Positions 48,104-59,084 are shown, numbered from the stretch's first letter. The stretch is DNA of 64,000 nucleotides from Arctopsyche grandis (GCF_051622035.1 NC_135367.1:26614001-26678000); one strand, 5' to 3'. Translations and numbers: made by a program. Notes: generated from the letters alone by a model not told the origin.

Positions 48104-49100
48104 TCTATATATATGTATATAAAATTGAATGTCTGTTTATTTGTCTGTCTGTCTCGTATAGGCTCCTAAACCACTCAACCGATTACGATGAAACTTTCAG
48201 GATTTGTTGTATGCATGTCCGGGAAGCTTAATATGAAAAAAAAAACGGGAAAAAGCCTCTTAATAATAATATTCTTAATTACAATTTCACTGACGCCAAA
48301 GTTTGATGCGCCATTGTGTAATCAAGGAAATGTGTTAGTCGGTAGCCACGTTACCAGTTGGTTTATGACGACACGGCTTTGAAGAGACGTTATTTGAGCT
48401 CCAACCATCACTTGAAACGGGAACGGGAATTGCATGCCTTATTCTAGAATTACAACGCATGCTGGGTTCAGTTAGAAAATATATGTAAGGTAATTTATAG
48501 GCACGCGCACTTGTGTAGTCAAGGAAATGTGTTCGTTGGTACACACGTTACCAGTTGGTTTATGACGACACGGCTTTGAAGAGACGTTATTTGAGCTCCA
48601 ACCATCACTTGAAACGGGAACGGGAACGGGAACTGCATGCCTTATTCTAGCATTGCAACGCATGCTGGGTTCAGTTAGTATATATGTGTAAATATAATGT
48701 AAGGTAATTTATAGGCACGCGCACTTGTGTAGTCAAGGAAATGTGTTCGTCGGTAACCACGTTACCAGTTGGCTTATGACGACACGGCTTTGAAGAGACG
48801 TTATTTGAGCTCCAACCATCACTTGAAACGGGAACGGGAATTGCATGCCTTATTCTAGCATTGCAACGCATGCTGGGTTCAGTTAGTATATATATGTAAA
48901 TATAATGTAAGGTAATTTATAGGCACGCGCACTTGTGTAGTCAAGGAAATGTGTTCGTCGGTAACCACGTTACCAGTTGGCTTATGACGACACGGGTTTG
49001 AAGAGACGTTATTTGAGCTCCAACCATCACTTGAAACGGGAACGGGAACGGGAATTGCATGCCTTATTCTGGCATTGCAACGCATGCCGGTTTCAGCTAG
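48104..49100 (+). mobile_element. Non-autonomous Helitron with internal tandem array
   Basis: Starts TCTATATATATG, followed by gtctgtctcgtataggctc and cgattacgatgaaactttc. It ends gcaacgcatgccgg...cagCTAG. The insertion is exactly between A (48103) and T (49101) with no duplication, as for Helitrons. The same ends flank 59569-59947. There is no Rep/helicase gene. The interior is a four-unit array, annotated separately. Confidence 0.85.
48322..49090 (+). repeat. Four-unit tandem repeat, period about 197-214 bp
   Basis: Units start with tcaaggaaatgtgtt at 48322, 48519, 48733 and 48941 (spacings 197, 214, 208). Each contains cacgttaccagttgg, tgacgacacggctttgaag, gagctccaaccatcac and a (cgggaa)n stretch of two to three units, and ends in gcaacgcatgc. 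Each unit therefore carries the Helitron 3'-end region. Confidence 0.92.
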
Positions 49101-49127
49101 TAATAAAATAAATAAATAAATACTGTA

Positions 49128-50515
49128 ATGGTGCGTACGCACCAAGCCAACGAACGGCCCACAGGCCAACTTTTAAAACCAGTAGCGTACAAAATATCGA
49201 AATAAAAATTAAATTTAAAAATTGAAATAAAATATCAAAATTAAAACTATTATTAATATATTAAAATTAAATTCAAGTATCAAAATAAAATTATAATCAT
49301 TATATTAAAATTAAAATTAAATATTGAAAGTTAAAACAGAACATGCACAATTTAAATAAATTTTCGAGAGTGCCCTAAAATTAGATCATCAACAATCACA
49401 TACAGGTAATCCTCGACTTAAGATGTTTTGACTTACGAAGATACGCACTAAGATCGAAAAAAAATCAAAGAATTATTATTTTTACTTCCCCGTAAAGCAC
49501 AGCTACTGAGAATATATCATGTATTAGTATGGGTGATCCAACGATTTTTGCTAACCCGGGGTGTTGTCGGTCACATCAAACGGATTTTTTTATTCTTCAA
49601 TTGTTTCTCTCGTCGAAATAAATCAAGTAATTAAATCATTAATTTTATTTCGACGAAAGAAAAAAAAAACCATTTAACAAATCACCGACAACCGAAACCG
49701 CGTTTTTTTATGAATTGTTTTTTTTTTATCGATCATCCAAGTGGAAATACAGTAACATATCGTGACGACTTAAAAAAATTATATCAAGATTTTTTTTCGC
49801 TCGTAAGCAGAGAAATTATAATATTTCTCTGGTTTTAAATGCGTATCGTCGTAATTGAAAACATCAACGATGATCTAATTTTAGCTCAATCTCGCTCTTT
49901 AGCTTAATTTTGATATTTAATTTCAATTTTTTAATTTAATTTTTATTTCGATATTTTGTACGCTACTGGTTTTAAAAGTTGGCCCAAAATCGTCGTTGGT
50001 TTGGTGCGTACGGACCATTAAAAGATCCAAACAAATATTAAAAAAACGTCTCATTTTAGTTTCGTGCAATGTTTTAGCGTTGCAAAACTTCGTGACCTTC
50101 TAAACAATACACTAGTATACATATACTGTGCGCAAAAAAGTTTCACTTCAAACGTTACTACGGTGTCTCTCATTCAAAACAACTGTAGATACATATGTAT
50201 ACGGATTTTATACCCACCGCTTTTAAAAATTTATTTAATAATCAGATAAATCGAATAGAACACTTCACGGCTGCAGCTTTTTTCGCTCGTAAGCAGAGAA
50301 ATTATAATATTTCTCTGGTTTTAAATGCGTATCGTCGTAATTGAAAACATCAACGATGATCTAATTTTAGCTCAATCTCGCTCTTTAGCTTAATTTTGAT
50401 ATTTAATTTCAATTTTTTAATTTAATTTTTATTTCAATATTTTGTACGCTACTGGTTTTATCCTGCTGATTAAAAACGTTGGCCCAAAATCGTCGTTGGT
50501 TTAGTCCGTAAGCAC
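49128..50515. mobile_element. Long-TIR DNA transposon, copy 2, with partial duplication
   Basis: The left end has ggtgcgtacgcacc, then aaaccagtagcgtacaaaat and aatatcgaaataaaaatta, inverted at 49930-50025. The shared segment 50030-50277 follows. A second right end (50278-50515) repeats 49791-49980, including tcgctcgtaagcagagaaat, and ends ggcccaaaatcgtcgttgg. So one right half occurs twice around the shared segment. Confidence 0.72.
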
Positions 50516-50734
50516 CATAATACAACCCATTGGGAAATTCCGTACATTTTCCATCTAACGTGTCCAAAGGGGTAATGATATTTTCACACAAGTGTCTGAT
50601 CATTTACAAACTACATGCAATGATTTGTAAATTAATTTATTACAAATTTATTTATAACAGGTAATACCAGGCTGAAAAAAGCTGATACATATGCAGGGTA
50701 AGCGCAGAGTGGCAACACTGAAACGCTTCACTCA
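50516..50734. other. BRX1 5' flank
   Basis: 50635-50735 lies directly upstream of BRX1. It includes ggcaacactg near 50711, loosely like the GGTCACACT-type core motif of insect housekeeping promoters. No TATA box is seen. Confidence 0.35.
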
Positions 50735-50760
50735 CACGTGCGTTGACATAACCTCACGTG
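50735..50760 (+). promoter_or_regulatory. Two E-boxes (CACGTG) upstream of BRX1
   Basis: Perfect palindromic CACGTG at 50735-50740 and 50755-50760, exactly 20 bp apart and 54-79 bp upstream of the BRX1 ATG. CACGTG is the Myc/Max (and related bHLH-Zip) site, and Myc is known to drive ribosome-biogenesis genes in insects through such boxes near the start site. Use here is inferred. Confidence 0.7.
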
Positions 50761-50813
50761 AATCGAGACGCGCACACCGGTCGCGCATGTTCTCCTTCAA
50801 ATAAGCCACGAAG

Positions 50814-53800
50814 ATGGGCAAACTCAAAGTGAAGACGAAGGCCAGGAAACGATCAGCTCCGGTAGTCGAAGCAAAGCCAGTTCTTCCTCCAGCCACGCGC
50901 TTCTCCGACGATCCACCTCCAAAACAGGTCAGTTGACATGCGCTGTCAAATCATAACCTATCATATTATATATGTACCACTGCACGTGTATTATATATGC
51001 TGTTTTGTTCCAAACGAATACACCAGCTTTGAAAACGTGCACAGATCAAATCAGAGGGTTCGCTAGCGTTGCCTTATAAACACCTCGGCAAAGTTTGATA
51101 GTAACCTTTGATACATTTACTAACCGTGACACAACTTTGATACAATTCAGTGTCACAGTTCAATTTTTATTTATTTATTTATTTATTTGGAAAATTTACA
51201 GTTTATTAAGTTACATAGATTGATAGCAAAAAAACATAATTATGTTAAGTAAACCATTAATAATTTTCACATATAGGTAAAAAAAAGAAAAGCTCAAACA
51301 TTTAAAATAAGAAACAAAAATTATAATAGAGTAAGATAGTTAGAGAAAACAAAAAGAAAAAAATAGAAATAACAGTATAATAAAAATATCAAAATAATAA
51401 GAATAATAATATGATAAAAATTATGAAATAATAAAAATAATATAATATATAACAAAAAGACAAAATAAATACATCAAAATAAAAATTCATAATCACAATC
51501 GTAAATTTTCAATAAAATTAATCATCGAAAAACAAATTTGCAATAATCACTCTAGCTTGTATAGCATTAATATTAAATAAGTCAAACATAGAAATTGTTA
51601 AAATTAGTGTGTTGACGGTGGAGCTTGCACGCCAGATGAATGAGCTTCTTCCATAATTAGAAAAAGTATTAGGTATGTAAAGGAGCTCATTACATCTAGT
51701 CATTCTATTTGGCACACGCAATGATAGTCTGCTCAATAATTGAGGACAGTCGATCGAGCCGTTAAGGATGTTCGAAATTGTTGAGATGTCAGCTATCTCC
51801 CTTCTTTTGACAAGTGGAAGTAGATGCAGACACCTACAAGCATCTTCATTGGAAGTATAGGATAATCCAAAACGGCTACTGATGTACCTCAAGAATCTCT
51901 TCTGAATGCGCTCCAATCTGTCTCTTGCACCAGAGTACTCTGGGTTCCAAACTTGGGATGCAAACTCAACAATACTTCTTACGTATGCACAATATAGTAT
52001 TTTGTATGATTTTATAGAAGTAAAGCATTTGGAGGACCGGATGACGAACCCGAGGGCCTTCGACGCTCGAGCTACAACATTGTCAATATGTTTACTAAAG
52101 GATAGATCAGAGTTTAAAAAGACTCCCAAATCCCTAATTTCCGATAGCCTTGTGAGTCTATGTCCGTTGATTGAATGAGGAAAGTCAACTGGACATAGTT
52201 TTCTGGTGAAGGTTATGCAGTAGCATTTTGCTACATTAATTTCCAACTTATTTATGCTGCAATAAGCCTCTAGTCTGAACAAATCATCTTGTAGGGCCAA
52301 TTATAATTCAGATTACCGCACTTGTATAACTCAGCGGATGGCGTGTGCTACTACCGACGAAAATTCCTGGTTCAAACTTCAACTAGACCTCCTTTGAATC
52401 ATGTTTATTTATTATTTTTATAACAATAATGTGACCTGACTGGTTGCCCCAAAGTGTCACACCAGTCTTACATAATAAAAAAGAAAAGAACAATCATTCA
52501 TCTCATTCAAATAAACTCGTGTTGAATCTCATGAAATTGGCCAGCTCATCGACATGACAATTGAACAGATCCAAATGTTCATCAATCACATTAAGGAACC
52601 GGAAAGCCTTTACACGGGATGGGTTATTGAAAGCAGACGTTTTCGCAGGAATAGGTTGGAAAAGTAGATGATGATGCAAAGCTCTACCGCATTCAAGCGC
52701 CGAAAATTTAAATTCAAAGAAAATCGAAGGGTTGTCGATTCTTTCCTTTAATACTGCAAAGAAATATTTGGAAATGGCTATAATTCTTCTCGAAGATAGT
52801 GAGTCAAAGCCTAGCATACTTTGTAAAAGGGCAGTGGGAAATAAATAGGGGTAATATTTAGCCAGCAGCGTGGCTCGGTCGTTAAGCTTCTGCTTAACAC
52901 TGAGAGGCGCCGAGTTCGATCCCTTGAGCTGACCTCGATTGAAAAGAATTTTTCTGAGTATATCTGTAATGCTGCTGGTCAGACCAGGATTTGTGACTCC
53001 TGGTTGATCGTTTCCTATCAAAGTTTGCCAATTTTCTCTGATTTCATTGTTGAAACGATTCCCGATTAAAAATTGGCTAAAAATCCTTCCTACCCACTAT
53101 GTCACCACTATTTGAGTATGATTAATGTAAATATTACAATAAAAATGTATGTACAATTCATAGATGTCTCGTTAATTGTCGAGTTTAAGTCAGTGTCTCG
53201 CAATTTAGCGACTTATATAATAAAAAATGCTGTATTGTTTGTAATTTGGCCAGGAAGGCGCATTGGGGTTTACCTGTAATGCCTTCCTGGTATGAAATAA
53301 AATAAAAATAAATAAATAAATAAAAATAAATAAAATATTTCCTCATATAAAGGAGAGACTTTTTTTGAACTCTTTCTATCAAGAGTGATTTAAAGCATTC
53401 ATATGCTGGTCAGATTTGTATATCTGTAACATCAAAATTGATTGTTTCCTTGTAATGAAATTCTTGGCAGGATTTCTTACAATTTACATTGGTAATTAGC
53501 AACTAATTCAGAATAGAAAAAACTCTTTCTACGGGTACATTAGTACCAGGCAGGCATACAAATTGTTACTGTGGGTTGCTCTCTTTTTGAAAACGGGACA
53601 TTTTGTCGTCGTGAAGTTGTGCTCGGGGACAACGGGATAGGCTATCTAAAAACGGGACAGTCCCGTTCAAAACGGAATGTGTAATCACGTTACTGATACC
53701 TGCAAATTAGTGTCCGGTTTTATTTTAATTTGTATATCATACATAGATTTGGATATAGTGTCGATTTGAGGCAACCTATTATAGCTCTAACTGAATTTTT

Positions 53801-56256
53801 TAACCCTTTGAGTGCTGACCAACGCTGATAGACTAATAATACTACCCGCTAAGACTCCAGGTAGCATTGAAAAGACTGCATTGAACATGGGTCGTGTAAT
53901 CTGTGTCATTCATTTGTCAACGTTTATAAAGACTGGTTTAAACCGGGACTTCTGAATTTATAACCATAGCAGAATCACCCGATGGAAATCCCTAACTGCC
54001 GAATATTTTAGATTGTGGCTTGGCATTTAGATTGTGAGTATTACATTTTAACAACAATGAAGAAGATGCAACTTGTTTTGGAAAATACATTCATTATTAG
54101 ACTTGTTTTGTTTATTTTATGTTGTTGCAAGATATATTAGGGAGTCTAAACACACCTTTACAAAACTCGAAATGCTCGACGGTTTTATATCTAGGGTTTG
54201 TTTAGATTAGCTACAATTTTTATACCTGCTTTCTATTGGATTTCTAAATAATTCTATTTGGAAATTTTCAGCGTGGCGTTCTTTCAATAGAAAATACATC
54301 AGCACTCAAAAGGGTTTTCAAAAATTGCAATGCTGAAAAAACCTATTCAAGGATTGATTCGTTATGATGAATGGTACTTGTCTTACATTTATCAAAAATA
54401 TTTCGAATACAATTATAAATATGTATGTGAACCAGTGTTAAGCATATATGCTTTCGAATATAGTAGTCACAGGTTCAAGTCCCACTGGTTGCTGCTGGCC
54501 AGACCTTGGTTTGTGACTCCAGGTCGATCGTTTCCTATCGGAGTTTGTCAATTTATCTCATTTTCATTGAAGCGGTTCCAACAAATTGACAACCTTTACC
54601 CATTTCTCGCAATTTTCGAGTTTTTAGCATCTCGAATTTCGCTGATTCATAAAAATTTATATAAAAAAATGCTCGGAAAGTGTAAGTTTATCAGAAATTT
54701 ATCCATAGATGTCTCTATGATACTTTGTTTAAATTGTATATCGATGTTTGTTATTGGCCGGGAAGGCGAATTGGGCTTTCCTGGTATATACACATATGTT
54801 TGTAAAATATCTAAATTGTGACTATTGTGATTTTCAGGATAAATGGATAAACCGACAGCGTGTAATGGTGTTTGCAACCAGAGGCATAAGCCATCGTCAC
54901 AGGCACTTGATGGAAGACATTAAAAAGTTGATGCCTCACCACAAACCAGAATCAAAAATGGAAAGAAGCAAAAACCTATTCGTCGTCAATGAAATGTGTG
55001 AAATGAAAAATTGCAACAAAGCGATGATGTTCGAGGGCCGTAAAAAGAAAGATCTGTATATGTGGTTCTCCAACATTCCGAACGGACCGTCGGCTAAATT
55101 CTTAGTAGAAAATAGTATGCTGCGTCGAATTTATATATATATATTATATGATACGAATGTTTCATTTCATAGACTGTTTGTGTTTTCAGTGTACACAATG
55201 GGCGAGTTGAAGTTCACCGGAAATTGCTTGTGTGGGACTCGTCCCATATTATCCTTCGACAAAAGCTTTTCAGAAGTACCGCATCTGATGCTGCTCAAAG
55301 AGCTCCTGTTGCAAATATTCGGCGTGCCGAAACATCATCCGAAGAGTCAACCGTTCATCGATCACGTATATTCGTTCACGGTTCTCGACAATCGGATATG
55401 GTTCAGAAATTATCAGATTTTGACTGAAGACGGAGCTCTTGCCGAAATCGGTCCTAGATTCGTACTAAATCCCGTAAGTTGGCAATTTATAACCGCTCAA
55501 TGTCAATTTGCACACATTACAATTCCGATTGCTATCATTATATAATTGAAGCAGTTTCAGAAATGAGTGCTAGACCGTATATATTGCAAGGAATTCGCTA
55601 GCGTTGCTATCGTTATTAGCAGAGTTTGATAGTAGACCTTGTAACATTCAAAATTGAAATCCAAGGCATATATATACATACATGTAATATTATTTATAAC
55701 ATTTAATCATTGTTCATCAGGTTAAAATTTTCTCAAGTTCATTCGGTGGAACAACTTTGTGGGAAAATGATAGTTATATTAGTCCTTCACGTTATCGGCA
55801 ATCTATAACGAAAAAGGCAGGGTTTAAATACGAGGATAAAATACAGCAAAAGGCAGCTTATGAAGCATCCCGACCGGAGACTGCATATCCTGAAATTGAT
55901 AATCACAACATCTTCCAAAGTGATGATCCTATGGAGTTAGCCAAACAAGAAATTGAAGGTTTACATTTCTTACATTCATATATTATGTTGTTTAATTAGT
56001 AATATTTGATTTTTAATCATTTTTTTTTCGTATTACAGCCGACATAAAGAAAGATCAGATGGTATTGGAACAAAAGACTACTAAGAAACTAGTCAGGAAA
56101 GTGAAGATAAAAACGAAAAAACCCAAACCTGTCGTTTCTGTCGAGGCCAAACCCAAAAAGGAGTTTTCAATCAAACGAAAACACTTTAAAGGGAAACATA
56201 AGTTAGGAAATAAAAATAAGATGAAAGGTTCCAAAAAGCAAAAGCCTAAATCATAG
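50814..56256 (+). CDS. BRX1: BRX1, ribosome biogenesis protein (Brix domain), 5 exons
   Basis: Coding exons: 50814-50927, 54838-55114, 55190-55473, 55721-55958, 56039-56256. They total 1131 nt, 376 aa, with GT-AG introns and phases 0, 1, 0, 1. The product works in the nucleolus on the large (60S) ribosomal subunit precursor, binding pre-rRNA. The Brix domain spans about residues 42-240: INRQRVMVFATRGISHRHRHLM, NEMCEMKNCNKAMMFEGRKKKDLYMW, GPSAKFLVEN, GELKFTGNCL, HPKSQPFIDHVYSFTVLDNRIWFRN, GPRFVLNP-VKIFSSSFGG. The Lys-rich last 55 residues suit a nucleolar protein. The start is the first ATG, followed by a basic KVKTKARKR segment. Length is near that of animal BRX1 (about 350-360 aa). Intron 1 is 3.9 kb of transposons. 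Confidence 0.95.
51164..52300 (-). mobile_element. LINE-L, 5'-truncated (minus)
   Basis: The minus frame 52300-51518 encodes 260 residues of a Jockey/CR1-like post-RT region: YCSINKLEINVAKCYCITFTR, IRDLGVFLNSDLSFSKHI, ALGFVIRSSKCF, ILYCAYVRSIVEFASQVWNP, RIQKRFLRYI, ending ARVIIANLFFDD. The 3' UTR runs to an (ATTT)n stretch at 51164-51189, which is an AAAT-repeat tail on the element strand. The frame is intact, but RT core and endonuclease are gone. Confidence 0.85.
52301..53390 (-). mobile_element. LINE-M, 5'-truncated, split by a SINE (minus)
   Basis: The minus frame from about 52855 to 52503 reads YYPYLFPTALLQSMLGFDSLSSRR, ALHHHLLFQPIP, KAFRFLNVIDEHLDLF: a polymerase C-terminus related to LINE-J but distinct. 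The 3' UTR has a hairpin gactggt...accagtc (plus 52440-52470) and an A-rich tail. A fragment upstream of the SINE continues at 53338-53390. At 52305-52385 a weak tRNA-like A/B box pair (ggttcaaacttc) may mark another SINE head. Confidence 0.75.
52860..53337 (+). mobile_element. Full-length tRNA-headed SINE, family 1 reference copy
   Basis: Head gccagcagcgtggctcggtc with B box gagttcgatccc, body (gatcgtttcctatcaaagtt, ttgttgaaacgattccc), tail hairpin 53250-53290 (stem CCAGGAAGGC/GCCTTCCTGG, 21-nt loop) and an AAATAAATAAATAAA run. It is inserted in LINE-M with AATATTT on both sides. This is the most complete family 1 copy in the window. Confidence 0.92.
53560..53720. other. Possible hAT-type remnant with GGGACAG/CCCGTT repeats
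   Basis: aaaacgggacattttgtcg and aaaacgggacagtcccgttc recall the cccggtttt/gggacagccaaatgtccc sequence in the MITE at 62987-63540. No ends are defined. Confidence 0.4.
53801..54320. mobile_element. piggyBac-like MITE in BRX1 intron 1
   Basis: Left end TTAACCCTTTGAGTGCTGA, right end tcagcactcaaaAGGGTT: inverted CCCTTTgAGTGCTGA. A TTAA is present on the left only; the right has decayed. It contains no transposase. The ends resemble those of 30619-31576. Confidence 0.68.
54430..54795 (+). mobile_element. SINE near the BRX1 exon 2 splice acceptor
   Basis: B box ggttcaagtcccac, body (gaccttggtttgtgactcca, cattgaagcggttccaac, catagatgtctctatg). The tail hairpin is shortened (ggccgggaaggcgaattggg, ctttcctgg). 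It has no A-rich tail. It ends 42 bp from the acceptor. Confidence 0.8.
55115..55189 (+). other. BRX1 intron 2, 75 nt and stop-free
   Basis: Donor a|gtatgc, acceptor ttttcag. Its length is a multiple of three and it holds no stop in the coding frame. Splicing gives the conserved FLVEN-M-YTMGELKF junction. Confidence 0.88.
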
Positions 56257-56720
56257 TGTAACAAAATGAATTAAGTGATTTGATTAATACATTCTGAATA
56301 TTTTATTTTACGTACATTATTTGATAATATTAAAAGAAATAATTGCTTCAATTGTTTTATTTATTTTTTATTATTTGCATATATGTATTTAGTTTTCCAA
56401 ATAAAACTAGCCCATATCAGTTGTATTTTGCTAATTAATAACTTCATAATCATTTTTTATAGAATGAAATAACAAACTAAACGAAAATTGTAAGATCTGA
56501 TCAATTATGGTGAACTGGATTCATTTCTGAAGTTATTACAAGGTTTTTTTGTAATTGCTCTTACAGTTTTTGTAGTTCATTTTGATAACTGTGAGTTCAG
56601 AACCTCTACATAATGCAATATCTTTGCATTTATACTTACTCTTGTCTTTCATATAAGTTACGAAACAAGTATTATTTAAACCTAGCTATTTTTATTTTCA
56701 AGTCATGGCAACATTAAAAG
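56257..56720 (+). other. BRX1 3' UTR and downstream flank
   Basis: Downstream of the stop the sequence is AT-rich. A consensus AATAAA occurs near 56400 (ccaaataaaactag), a plausible polyadenylation signal. The UTR end is not otherwise visible. Confidence 0.45.
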
Positions 56721-57358
56721 CAGGGACCCAAACCGCTATTTTTTCGTTCTGGTTCAGTTCTCCTGTATTTTGATTTTTAAATGCTTTCTATTATTACTAA
56801 ATTATGTTCACAATACATCTTATAGCTATTGATCTACTTTTAATTTTCTATTTTACAATTTTAATCTAATTTTGTTAGTAATCATAGTTTTATATTATTC
56901 TAATGTTAATGTACAGCATAATAGGAAAAGAGCTCAACCTATTTACAATTCTTATAAATGCTCATAACACATCTAATACATAATATTAATTAAAGACTCT
57001 AAAGCAGATTGTGTTCAGGTAATCTGTGTTTATTCTCTTGTATTTAAATATTAGCATGTGAATGTAAATACAACCATACCGTATATACCTCTTTATACGG
57101 CTTTTCACTATAACTTGTGATCATATACAAAATTAAAATGTCAACGGAGAATATTTCCTAGCGTGTGCAGCTTGCCGCTGGTGCACTGGAATAAAAGGTG
57201 GATTCTAATGTATCTAAAATGCAGACTACACTGTTTTTATTCATACTTAATTGACTTTCTGTAGGCTTACCAACTTTTCATCGGGCCCTGCTTTTAGGAA
57301 CAAAAGTGCGACAACAGTTTAGAAAGAATCTAGTACATAGTTTGTTTTATTCCAGAAG

Positions 57359-57749
57359 CTAATTTTTACAGGTATGGGTGTATTTACTCTTGCTTTTCCG
57401 TTCACAGGTGTTTGAATCGTGCACTTTTAATAGCCAATTTACAATGTGTTCGTTGATATCTATGATATATAGTGAGTTAATTGACAATTTGCGAGCTTCA
57501 CATATAATTGTATTTAAATCGGAATCTTTGATTGCTAATTGTAAAGTATGTGCCACATATGAGATGAGGGAAAGAATAGTTCTCAACGGAAGATAGCATA
57601 TTTGCTTCATAACTATTATTAAAGTTGAAAAATTTTATCATATTAGCTCCATTATCTGTTGTAACAGAGTAGATTTGTTTGATATTGATATTGTATTTTT
57701 CTAAAGTTTCAAAAACATTTTTAATATACATTCTTGCATGATTGTCCAT
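57359..57749 (-). pseudogene. hAT transposase fragments
   Basis: 57749-57498 reads IYSVTTDNGANMIKFF, around a catalytic Asp of the hAT DDE core. After a frameshift, 57610-57359 reads AHTLQLAIKDS, the next conserved hAT block, then NSLYIIDINEHIVNWLLKVHDSN. The N-terminal BED finger and the C-terminal dimerisation region are missing or too decayed to see. Inactive. Confidence 0.75.
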
Positions 57750-57768
57750 TTTTTCTATAATTCCTAAA

Positions 57769-57770
<2 letters not shown>

Positions 57771-57822
<52 letters not shown>
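57771..57822. repeat. (TA)n microsatellite
   Basis: About 52 bp of alternating TA within the hAT element. Confidence 0.95.
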
Positions 57823-57825
<3 letters not shown>

Positions 57826-57919
57826 ACCGAACCGAAAAAAATATCGGTTCGGTTTCGTTTTCGTTACGGTAAAAATAACTGTTTTTGGTTTGGTTCCGGT
57901 TCCGGTCCCTGATTAAAAG

Positions 57920-59079
57920 TATCAAATTCGTTGCTATGACCAAAAAATTAATACACACTATTTTTTAATATAATAAGTATAAAGACAAATGTCCAGAAAG
58001 AAGAATAGAAAATAAATCGGTATTCTCTGGATCACAAAGTCTGCCAAAAATACTTTTATAAGTGGAACATTGCAATGCTGTGCATATAATGTTGCTAATA
58101 TATAATTTCGAAAGAGACTGTATGTAAGGTTCAATGTAACTGTATGTATGTAAGGTTTGGTTGGGAGCATCGAAAACAAATCAAAGTTTCTATGATGACG
58201 ATATCAATTCCGTTTCCAGATTCTTTTATCATTTCCGGATCCTGATGCCTTTTTCAATTCCAAATCCCGATTACTATTTCAGTTCCAGATCAGGATTATT
58301 TTTTCAGTTCCGGTTCACTTATATAAAAAAAAACCGTTCATTTCTGATTGGCTGTCATTAATTTCTTTTATTTTTTTCGATTCTAATAAATTTAATAAAA
58401 ATCAAATGAATGTTTACTATAAGGTTAACCATGTTTAAACGGTTTATATTATAAACACTGAGCGAAGCCGGGTAAAACCACTAGTACTACATAAATAATA
58501 CTTTTTATTCCTGCGTTAAAGGTTTGCAAAATGATTCTCCTATTTTCAGTTATCAACAGTTGTGAAAAGGCTAAGAAACACTGGTCTAGATTACAGCAAA
58601 ATAGTCACATAGCCAGAAACGGAACTGAGAAAAACTTTTAAGGAAAAATTGTTCCATGCTGTTGTCAATAAAACAAATAGCCAATATTTGTTTTATCGCC
58701 AACATTCATTGAGCAGATTGACAGCGAATGTGACAAGAAAACACATCCTCAAAAGAGACGTTTACTCCCACTTAATGTACATAGCTTCATTCATGGAGAA
58801 ACTGGTACAAATAATTGTTCTGCAAATAATAAATTTGCCATACTGTTAACATCCTTTCATTTCAAAGCCAAATAATAACGGAACACACATGGCTTGTTTC
58901 GGAGTGTGACTTGGAACAAAACATGGTGACAATGATAATCACACCACATACAAAGAACGCATTCGACACGGTGACTTCCCTGTATTTCAAAACTTATCCA
59001 TTGTTGTGTGTAGGTCAACAAAGCCAAATTGCCCAAAATTTAACCACTTAATTTTTCTAACTGAAATTATTATCATTTT
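57920..59079. other. Anonymous sequence with repeat ends
   Basis: No gene. 58445-58490 is the inverse of the CCCGGCTTCGCTCGG repeat at 13259. 58200-58320 is a degenerate ttccag/ttccgg pyrimidine repeat. Frames at 58161-58361 and 58649-58849 have no motif. Confidence 0.45.
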
Positions 59080-59084
59080 TACAT

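Larger units (their letters stand above)
50928..54837 (+). other. BRX1 intron 1, packed with mobile elements
   Basis: 3910 bp, donor CAG|gtcagt, acceptor tgattttcag. It holds, in order, LINE-L (minus), LINE-M (minus) with a SINE inside, a piggyBac-like MITE and another SINE. The last SINE ends about 42 bp before the acceptor, so little ancestral intron remains there. Confidence 0.9.
56721..57911 (-). mobile_element. hAT transposon, degenerate
   Basis: Ends CAGGGACC and GGTCCCTG with a perfect 8-bp duplication ATTAAAAG (56713-56720 and 57912-57919), the hAT signature. Inside are decayed transposase pieces on the minus strand, a (TA)n tract (57771-57822), CGGTTCCGGT-type subterminal repeats, and the repeat shared with 1-225. 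Confidence 0.88.

Noticed and set aside
48322..49090. Regular repeat array, considered as CRISPR or satellite
   Set aside because: Units are about 205 bp with no short spacer-repeat pattern, and the array lies inside a Helitron with TC/CTAG ends in a eukaryotic genome.
52305..52385. tRNA gene candidate in BRX1 intron 1
   Set aside because: The A and B boxes are only approximate and I could not fold a cloverleaf with a clear acceptor stem; a SINE head is the better reading.
54748..55545. Continuous 265-codon frame as a single-exon gene
   Set aside because: It joins SINE sequence, BRX1 exon 2, the stop-free intron 2, exon 3 and part of intron 3; conserved BRX1 junctions support splicing instead.
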